Notes under the pieces: generated by a model | The model's input: only the letters and a program-made list of their open reading frames with translations | Database searches by the model: none | Told to the model about the DNA's origin: nothing | Assembly (NCBI GenBank): GCA_000158135.1 | Contig: DS999531.1 | Coordinates: 2,704,247-2,768,246, forward strand | Source: Rhodobacteraceae bacterium KLH11 | GTDB taxonomy: Bacteria; Pseudomonadota; Alphaproteobacteria; Rhodobacterales; Rhodobacteraceae | Length of the DNA stretch: 64,000 nucleotides | Direction: 5' to 3' | Position numbers and translations under genes: made by a program | In this document: piece after piece, positions 56,804 through 64,000 of the stretch | Numbering within the stretch: position 1 is the stretch's first letter | Layout: every line of letters begins with the position of its first letter

Positions 56804-57847
56804 ATGAAACGGGTTTATCTCGATCATAATGCAACGGCCCCTTTGCGGCCCGAGGCGCGCGACGCGATGATCGCGGCGATGGATCTGGTGGGCAATCCCT
56901 CCTCTGTCCACGCCGAGGGGCGTGCGGCGAAAGCAGTGATCGAAAAGGCCCGCGCGCAGATTGCGACGGCATTTGGCGCGGACGGGGCGGATATCATCTT
57001 CACCTCGGGTGCGACCGAGGCTGCCGCTTTGGCGATGGCCGGGCGCGACCTGCTGGGCGCTGCAGTTGAACATGACGCGGTAAGAGCCTGGACACGCGAA
57101 ACTCTTCCCGTTTCAGCGCAGGGGCAGGTGGCGATCACCGACCCCGCGCAGTCGACCCTGCAATTGGCCAATTCCGAGACCGGTATCATTCAGACCACCC
57201 CCGCGGGTTTGGCAGTGACGGATGCGACTCAGGCCTTTGGCAAGCTGCCGGTTGCGTTCAACTGGCTGAATGCCGAGATGGCGCTGATTTCTGCACACAA
57301 GCTGGGCGGCCCAAAGGGTGTGGGCGCGCTGGTGATGAAGCGCGGAACCGATCTGGCGGCGCAGATTAAAGGCGGCGGGCAGGAAATGGGCCGCCGGTCC
57401 GGCACAGAAAATCTGATTGGAATTGCAGGGTTCGGCGCTGCAGCTCAGGCCGCAGCGGCCGATCTTGCCAATGGTGTTTGGGAAAAAGTTACCAAACTTA
57501 GAAATATTCTAGAAAACGCTCTTGAGGCTGGTGCCAAAGCTACTATTTTTGTCGGGAAAGATTATGAACGGCTCCCCAATACGCTGTGTTTCGCGACACC
57601 CGGATGGAAGGGCGAGACGCAGGTCATGCAGATGGATTTGTCGGGTTTTGCGATCAGCGCCGGCTCGGCCTGTTCCAGCGGCAAGGTGCGCGCCAGTGCT
57701 GTGCTGACCGCCATGGGATTTGACGAACAGACCGCAGCCAGCGCGATCCGCGTGTCGCTGGGGCCTGAGACAACGGAAGAAGATGTGCTGCGTTTCTCTG
57801 AAACGTGGTTGGACAAAGAAAAGAAGCATCGCGCGCGTGCCGCGTGA
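56804..57847 (+). CDS. NifS/IscS-type cysteine desulfurase (short form)
   Basis: The 347-residue PLP enzyme releases sulfur from cysteine. The PLP lysine is K166 in SAHKLGGPKGVG and the active cysteine is C290 in SAGSACSSGKVRAS, on the IscS-type loop. At 347 residues it is shorter than classical IscS (about 400). A second, SufS-type desulfurase ends the same operon. Inside codons 232-237 lies an ICE-like motif made with rare AGA and CTA codons (see separate entry). ATG 56804 was chosen over upstream GTG/TTG frames. Confidence 0.9.
   Translation: MKRVYLDHNATAPLRPEARDAMIAAMDLVGNPSSVHAEGRAAKAVIEKARAQIATAFGADGADIIFTSGATEAAALAMAGRDLLGAAVEHDAVRAWTRETLPVSAQGQVAITDPAQSTLQLANSETGIIQTTPAGLAVTDATQAFGKLPVAFNWLNAEMALISAHKLGGPKGVGALVMKRGTDLAAQIKGGGQEMGRRSGTENLIGIAGFGAAAQAAAADLANGVWEKVTKLRNILENALEAGAKATIFVGKDYERLPNTLCFATPGWKGETQVMQMDLSGFAISAGSACSSGKVRASAVLTAMGFDEQTAASAIRVSLGPETTEEDVLRFSETWLDKEKKHRARAA
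57498..57512. promoter_or_regulatory. second ICE-like box inside the desulfurase gene
   Basis: TTAGAA-ATA-TTCTAG matches the ICE box in 11 of 12 core positions. It falls in codons for Leu-Arg-Asn-Ile-Leu-Glu, where Arg uses AGA and Leu uses CTA, both rare in this genome, in a locally AT-rich stretch. It could give Irr a second contact point or mark an internal promoter for sufBCD. Confidence 0.4.
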
Positions 57848-57865
57848 TTTGACGGAGGGTGTTAC

Positions 57866-59389
<1,524 letters not shown>

Positions 59390-59456
59390 TCCCACATTTA
59401 CCTGAACAAATATATTGGGGCCGGGTGGCTCCTTGCGGTATGCAAAAGGACAAAAT

Positions 59457-60212
59457 ATGCTGGAAATCAAGAACCTGCACGTGAAACTTGAGGAAGAAGA
59501 CAAACAGATTCTCAAAGGGGTCGATCTGACGGTTGACGCCGGGAAAGTGCATGCGATCATGGGGCCCAATGGTTCGGGTAAGTCGACGCTCAGCTATGTG
59601 CTGTCGGGCCGCGATGGGTATGAGGTGACTGAAGGTTCGGCCTCTTTGGGCGGTGAAGATCTGCTTGAGATGGAACCGGAAGAGCGTGCCGCTGCCGGGG
59701 TGTTTCTGGCGTTCCAGTATCCGGTCGAAATACCCGGTGTGGGCAACATGACCTTTCTGCGCACAGCGGTAAACGCACAACGCAAGGCGCGCGGCGAAGA
59801 CGAATTGTCGGCCACGGATTTCCTGAAAGAGGTTCGCGCCAAAGCCAAAGCGCTCAAGATCGACGCGGATATGCTGAAGCGCCCGGTTAACGTAGGCTTT
59901 TCGGGCGGTGAGAAAAAGCGCAATGAAATCTTGCAGATGGCAATGCTTGAGCCCAAGATGTGCATTCTGGACGAGACCGACTCGGGCCTTGATGTCGACG
60001 CTATGAAACTGGTCGCCGAGGGCGTGAATGCGCTGCGCGATGAAGGGCGTGGCTTTCTGGTGATCACGCATTATCAGCGTCTGCTGGATCACATCAAGCC
60101 GGACGTGGTGCACATCATGGCCGAAGGTCGGATCGTCAAATCGGGCGGTCCGGAACTGGCGCTGGAAGTGGAAAACAACGGCTATGCCGACATTCTGGCC
60201 GAGGTGAACTGA
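59457..60212 (+). CDS. sufC: Suf ATPase subunit SufC
   Basis: The 251-residue ABC-type ATPase has Walker A GPNGSGKST, a Q-loop LAFQYPVEIPGV, the signature FSGGEKKRNE and Walker B MCILDETDSGLD, with H-loop VITHYQ. It binds the SufB-SufD complex during cluster assembly. ATG 59457 follows a short leader after sufB. Its stop overlaps the sufD start (TGATG). Confidence 0.97.
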   Translation: MLEIKNLHVKLEEEDKQILKGVDLTVDAGKVHAIMGPNGSGKSTLSYVLSGRDGYEVTEGSASLGGEDLLEMEPEERAAAGVFLAFQYPVEIPGVGNMTFLRTAVNAQRKARGEDELSATDFLKEVRAKAKALKIDADMLKRPVNVGFSGGEKKRNEILQMAMLEPKMCILDETDSGLDVDAMKLVAEGVNALRDEGRGFLVITHYQRLLDHIKPDVVHIMAEGRIVKSGGPELALEVENNGYADILAEVN

Positions 60213-61492
60213 TGGCTTTGCCCCAAGCAAAACAAACGGTAACCGAAGAACGGCTGGCCACGTTGACCATGCCGGATGCGGGCTGCACGAAAAAGGCGCG
60301 CGAGGCTGCCTTGGCGCGCCTGCGTCAGATGGGTTTGCCCGGTCGTCGGGATGAGTACTGGAAATACACGCGTCCAGACACGCTGACCTCTGCTGAAGCG
60401 CCAACCGCGGCTCTGTTCCAGACCGATGAGCCGACGATGTTCCATGAATTCGATCGGCTGAAGATCGTCTTTATCGACGGCGTGTTCAGCCCCGAAGAAT
60501 CGGATGAGCTGTCGCTGGAAGGCGTAACCATCGATCGCCTTGAGGATATCTGCGGTAAAGATATCCACTGGGCCAAAGAGTTATACGGCGTTCTTGAAGC
60601 AAACGGGCAAACACCAGTGCAGCGCCCGCTGGCAGCGCTGAATACCGCCTATGCCTCGGACGGTGTGGCGATTCACGTCACGGGAAAACCCTCAAAACCG
60701 ATCAGCCTGATCTATCGCCACGCCTCGGAAACGTCGGATGCGATCCTGCATCATGTGGTACGCGTTGAATCAGATGCCGAGGTAACCATTCTGGAGAACG
60801 GCCCCGCGGCCTCGCGCTTTAACAAATGTATGGAGATCGACATCGCCGATGGCGGCGCGCTTCACCATATCCGCGCGCAGGGCCGGGATCATCAGCGGCG
60901 CGCGGCGACGCATATGTTTACCCGGATGGGGACGGAATCGGTCTACAAATCCTTCACCCTCACGGTGAATGGCGTTCTGACACGGAACGAGCAGGTGATT
61001 GAACTGACCGGCGATGATGCGGTGGCGCATGTGGCGGGCGCGTGCGTGGGGGATGGCGAATTCCATCACGATGACACGGTTTTTGTCACCCATGACGCGG
61101 TGAATTGCGAAAGCCGTCAGGTGTTCAAGAAGGTGCTGCGCAACGGAGCAACCGGCGTCTTTCAGGGGAAAATCCTTGTAAAAGAAGGCGCGCAGAAAAC
61201 CGACGGATATCAGATCAGCCAGTCGCTGCTGCTGGATGAGGACAGCCAGTTTCTTGCCAAGCCCGAGCTGGAAATCTATGCCGATGACGTGGCGTGTTCG
61301 CACGGCTCAACCTCGGGCGCGATTGATGAAACGGCTCTGTTTTATCTGCGCTCGCGCGGGGTTCCGACCCGCGAGGCGACGGATATGCTGACACTGGCTT
61401 TCCTTGCCGAAGCGGTTCAGGAGATCGAGGATGACGCACTGGCCGAAGTAATCGTTACGCGACTGCAAGATTGGCTGGCACGCCGCCACTGA
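60212..61492 (+). CDS. sufD: Fe-S cluster assembly protein SufD
   Basis: The 426-residue protein is the SufB paralogue in the SufBCD complex. It carries the C-terminal SufBD core with the conserved FQGKILVKEGAQKTDGYQISQSLLLDEDSQFLAKPELEIYADDVACSHGSTSGAIDETALFYLRSRGVPTREA. Its stop overlaps the start of the first Yip1-like gene (TGATG), so translation is coupled down the operon. Confidence 0.95.
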   Translation: MALPQAKQTVTEERLATLTMPDAGCTKKAREAALARLRQMGLPGRRDEYWKYTRPDTLTSAEAPTAALFQTDEPTMFHEFDRLKIVFIDGVFSPEESDELSLEGVTIDRLEDICGKDIHWAKELYGVLEANGQTPVQRPLAALNTAYASDGVAIHVTGKPSKPISLIYRHASETSDAILHHVVRVESDAEVTILENGPAASRFNKCMEIDIADGGALHHIRAQGRDHQRRAATHMFTRMGTESVYKSFTLTVNGVLTRNEQVIELTGDDAVAHVAGACVGDGEFHHDDTVFVTHDAVNCESRQVFKKVLRNGATGVFQGKILVKEGAQKTDGYQISQSLLLDEDSQFLAKPELEIYADDVACSHGSTSGAIDETALFYLRSRGVPTREATDMLTLAFLAEAVQEIEDDALAEVIVTRLQDWLARRH

Positions 61493-61977
61493 TGCCTGTC
61501 ACAACGGATATCGTGGCCACGTATCGCGGACCGGGGCGTGTTGTGCGCCGCCTTCTGGATATGGGGCCACGAGAGGACCGGGCGCTGGCGTTTGTCATGG
61601 CCTTTTGCATCGTGGGTTTTATTGCTCAATTGCCGAGCCTTGCCCGGCAGGCCCATCTTGAAGGGTCAGAGCTGAACATGCTGATGGGCGGCGCCTTGTT
61701 GGGCTCGGTCTTCATCTTGCCGCTGTTCTTCTATTTTCTGGCCTGGCTGTCCCACTTGATTGCACGGCTTGTCGGTGGCAACGGGACCAGTTATGGCGCG
61801 CGGCTTGCGCTGTTCTGGGCGCTGCTTGCGTCGGCCCCGTTGGTGTTGCTGAACGGTCTTGTGGCCGGTTTCATCGGGCCCGGCCCGGCACAAACCCTGG
61901 TTGGGCTGATATGGCTTGCGACATTCCTCTGGTTCTGGTTGTCGGGTCTGAAACAATCACAAAAGGCCGCAAAATGA
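61492..61977 (+). CDS. Yip1-type membrane protein in suf operon
   Basis: The 161-residue protein has four or five hydrophobic segments (e.g. FVMAFCIVGFIAQLPSLARQA, LLGSVFILPLFFYFLAWLSHLIARLVGG) and matches the YIP1 family outline. Its function is not known. The ATG overlaps the sufD stop and the ATGA at 61974 links it to the next gene. The placement inside suf operons is a Rhodobacterales habit, which suggests a membrane link of the Fe-S machinery. Confidence 0.75.
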   Translation: MPVTTDIVATYRGPGRVVRRLLDMGPREDRALAFVMAFCIVGFIAQLPSLARQAHLEGSELNMLMGGALLGSVFILPLFFYFLAWLSHLIARLVGGNGTSYGARLALFWALLASAPLVLLNGLVAGFIGPGPAQTLVGLIWLATFLWFWLSGLKQSQKAAK

Positions 61978-62540
61978 ACTCTGCCGCGCTGTTGAATATG
62001 GTCGTTCTGACCCTGTCGAACCCGGCCGAGGCCGCCCGAAAGCTGCTGGCGATGCCGCTTGGCCGCGAGGTTTTGTGGCTGGTGATCGCTCTGGTCGTGG
62101 TTCTGAACGCCTTGGTTCAAACCGCGTCGGGCTTTGTCTTACCGTATATCAACCCGGACGTTCAGCAGGTTGTCGAACCGATTCCGCGGATGCTGTTCGT
62201 ATCGGTTTCGGCCATTCTGATCAGCGTGGTGGTCTTTCTTATGGTGGGGCGGCTTTTGGGCGGGCGCGGGTCGTTTGACGGCCTGCTGACACTTGTGGTC
62301 TGGCTCCAGCTTTTGCAGGTCGTGGGGCAGGCGATAACGTTGGTTACGGTCGCAGTGCTGCCGTTTCTGTTTCTGCCCGCGACCCTCGCGATGTTGGTGC
62401 TGAGCCTCTATATCACCCTGCATTTTCTGAATGAGGCGCATCAGTTCGCGTCTCTCGGGAAATCGTTTCTGGTGATCCTGATGTCGGGGCTGGTTGTTTT
62501 GCCGTTTGTTCTTTGGCTGCTCCCGGATGGGGCTGTGTAG
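61974..62540 (+). CDS. second Yip1-type membrane protein in suf operon
   Basis: The 188-residue protein has about five membrane segments (LLAMPLGREVLWLVIALVVVLNALVQ, RMLFVSVSAILISVVVFLMVGRLLGG) and belongs to the same YIP1 family as the gene before it. No catalytic motif is visible. It sits between sufD and sufS, the last enzyme of the operon. Confidence 0.75.
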   Translation: MNSAALLNMVVLTLSNPAEAARKLLAMPLGREVLWLVIALVVVLNALVQTASGFVLPYINPDVQQVVEPIPRMLFVSVSAILISVVVFLMVGRLLGGRGSFDGLLTLVVWLQLLQVVGQAITLVTVAVLPFLFLPATLAMLVLSLYITLHFLNEAHQFASLGKSFLVILMSGLVVLPFVLWLLPDGAV

Positions 62541-62550
62541 GAAATCTACC

Positions 62551-63771
62551 ATGTATGACGTACAGAAAATTCGTGCCGACTTTCCTATCCTGTCGCGACA
62601 GGTCAACGGAAAACCTCTGACCTATCTCGATAACGGGGCGTCGGCGCAGAAACCTCAGGTGGTGATTGACGCGATCACGCAAGCCTATGCGCATGAGTAC
62701 TCGAATGTGCATCGCGGCCTGCACTATCTGTCGAATCTGGCGACCGAGAAATATGAGGCCGTGCGCGGCACAGTCGCCCGGTTTCTGGGTGTACAGGATG
62801 AGGATGAGATCGTCCTGAACTCGGGCACGACCGAGGGTATCAATCTGGTGGCCTATGGTTGGGCCATGCCGCGTTTGCAGGCGGGCGATGAGATCGTGCT
62901 GAGTGTGATGGAGCATCATGCCAACATCGTACCCTGGCATTTCCTGCGCGAACGGCAGGGTGTGGTTTTGAAATGGGTGGATGTGGACGCAACGGGCCAT
63001 CTGGACCCGCAAGCGGTGATTGACGCGATTGGTCCTAAGACGAAACTGGTCGCCGTGACCCAGTGTTCGAATGTGCTGGGCACCGTGGTGGATGTCAAAG
63101 CGATCACGCAGGGCGCCCATGCCAAAGGTGTTCCGGTTCTGGTGGATGGCAGTCAGGGTGCTGTGCATATGCCGGTGAATGTCGAAGATATCGGCTGTGA
63201 TTTTTATGCGATCACCGGCCATAAGCTTTATGGCCCGTCCGGTTCGGGCGCGATCTATATCAAATCCGACCGCATGGCCGAGATGCGCCCCTTTATCGGT
63301 GGTGGCGACATGATCAAAGAGGTCTCGAAAGATCAGGTGATCTACAACGATCCCCCCATGAAGTTCGAGGCTGGCACGCCAGGTATCGTACAAACCATCG
63401 GATTGGGTGTTGCGCTGGATTACATGATGGATCTGGGCATGCAAAACATCGCCGCGCACGAGGCCGGGTTGCGCGATTATGCGATGCGGCGTCTGGCCGG
63501 GTTGAACTGGTTGCAGGTACAGGGCACCACGGCGAACAAGGCCGCGATCTTCAGCTTCACACTGGATGGGGCAGGGCATCCCCACGATGTTTCGACCATT
63601 CTCGACAAAAAAGGCGTCGCTGTACGCGCCGGGCATCACTGCGCGGGCCCGCTGATGGATCACCTGGGCGTCACCGCCACCTCTCGGGCCAGCTTTGGGC
63701 TCTATAACACCACGGATGAGGTCGATATCCTGATTGATGCGTTGGAACTGGCACATGAGCTCTTTGCCTGA
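62551..63771 (+). CDS. sufS: SufS-family cysteine desulfurase
   Basis: The 406-residue PLP enzyme mobilises cysteine sulfur for the Suf system. It has YLDNGASAQKP, the PLP lysine K225 in ITGHKLYGPSGSG, and the catalytic cysteine C364 in GHHCAGPLM, the position found in SufS proteins. No sufE or sufU sulfur acceptor is in the window; the upstream NifS-like enzyme is a second desulfurase. It is the last gene of the operon and starts 10 bases after the Yip1-type gene. Confidence 0.95.
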   Translation: MYDVQKIRADFPILSRQVNGKPLTYLDNGASAQKPQVVIDAITQAYAHEYSNVHRGLHYLSNLATEKYEAVRGTVARFLGVQDEDEIVLNSGTTEGINLVAYGWAMPRLQAGDEIVLSVMEHHANIVPWHFLRERQGVVLKWVDVDATGHLDPQAVIDAIGPKTKLVAVTQCSNVLGTVVDVKAITQGAHAKGVPVLVDGSQGAVHMPVNVEDIGCDFYAITGHKLYGPSGSGAIYIKSDRMAEMRPFIGGGDMIKEVSKDQVIYNDPPMKFEAGTPGIVQTIGLGVALDYMMDLGMQNIAAHEAGLRDYAMRRLAGLNWLQVQGTTANKAAIFSFTLDGAGHPHDVSTILDKKGVAVRAGHHCAGPLMDHLGVTATSRASFGLYNTTDEVDILIDALELAHELFA

Positions 63772-63828
63772 GTGCCTTGCGGTTTTGCAGTTGCACCCGG
63801 CCCGGAACGAGGGTAGCTAACGGCCAAG

Positions 63829-63905
<77 letters not shown>

Positions 63906-64000
63906 TAATTTGCCATATTATTACTTAATTACAGCAACTTACGTCCGTATTGCGTTTCGAAGGGTGACACTTTAGGTGACACATGTCGAATAGCTGGTAC
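63906..64000. other. AT-rich right end, possible start of an integrated element
   Basis: Directly after tRNA-Arg the sequence drops in GC (CATAATTTGCCATATTATTA) and carries a 7-base direct repeat GTGACAC at 63964 and 63976, followed by ATG 63983 (MSNSWY), which runs off the window. This is the usual setting of a tyrosine integrase next to a tRNA attachment site. The integrase itself is not visible, so this is an inference. Confidence 0.35.

Overview
The window looks like chromosomal DNA of a marine alphaproteobacterium of the Roseobacter group (Rhodobacterales). The evidence is the high-GC coding style, a class II (B12-dependent) ribonucleotide reductase, a CckA hybrid kinase with a CtrA-type box in front of it, an alphaproteobacterial LexA box (GAAC-N7-GAAC) in front of recA, an Irr-type ICE box in front of iscR-suf, an IscR without the usual cluster cysteines, and several corrinoid-dependent one-carbon genes. 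About 58 protein genes and four tRNAs (Pro-TGG, Leu-CAA, Gly-CCC, Arg-CCG) are supported. No rRNA, CRISPR array or insertion sequence was seen.

Layout. 1-9.3 kb: 3' end of pdxH, a double cold-shock protein, a DUF192 protein, tRNA-Pro, a lipoprotein, nrdJ, a hairpin-rich gap, a small EF-hand protein, an MttB-family methyltransferase and a small outer-membrane barrel. 9.5-19 kb: cysS, cimA, a phytoene-synthase-like protein, an MFS carrier, a DNA glycosylase, an esterase, a VOC protein, an RluE-type pseudouridine synthase, an HNH nuclease, DsbB and a DedA protein. 19-25 kb: tRNA-Leu, an Att-like ABC exporter operon (ATPase, fused permease, lipocalin-like protein), a K+ channel and cardiolipin synthase. 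25-33 kb: a secreted HAD phosphatase and arylsulfatase operon divergent from a Crp/Fnr regulator, an AI-2E carrier, a BrkB protein and an octaheme cytochrome. 33-41 kb: rlmE-ppx, then a corrinoid one-carbon locus (small virulence-factor-family protein, MetF-like reductase, methyl-THF:corrinoid methyltransferase, tRNA-Gly, SAM methyltransferase, ASKHA corrinoid activator). 41-52.7 kb: guaB, rsmB, cckA, a sulfotransferase-like gene, recA, alaS, DUF1330, a transglutaminase-like peptidase and a glycine-repeat secreted protein. 52.9-63.8 kb: typA, a 43-codon small gene, a hydrolase pair, and the operon iscR - desulfurase - sufB - sufC - sufD - two Yip1-like membrane proteins - sufS. The right end is tRNA-Arg(CCG) followed by AT-richer DNA that may begin an integrated element.

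How the genes fit together. The MttB-family protein, the MetF-like reductase, the methyl-THF:corrinoid methyltransferase and the ASKHA activator are the parts of a methylamine or betaine-type demethylation route that passes methyl groups through a corrinoid protein to tetrahydrofolate; the corrinoid carrier itself is not in the window. Three of these proteins carry terminal Arg/Gly-rich tails, which is the most unusual protein-level observation here. The suf operon is self-contained for Fe-S assembly, with two desulfurases, and carries both an upstream ICE box and a second ICE-like box built from rare codons inside the first desulfurase gene. Sequence motifs were read by eye; no database search or structure calculation was run.
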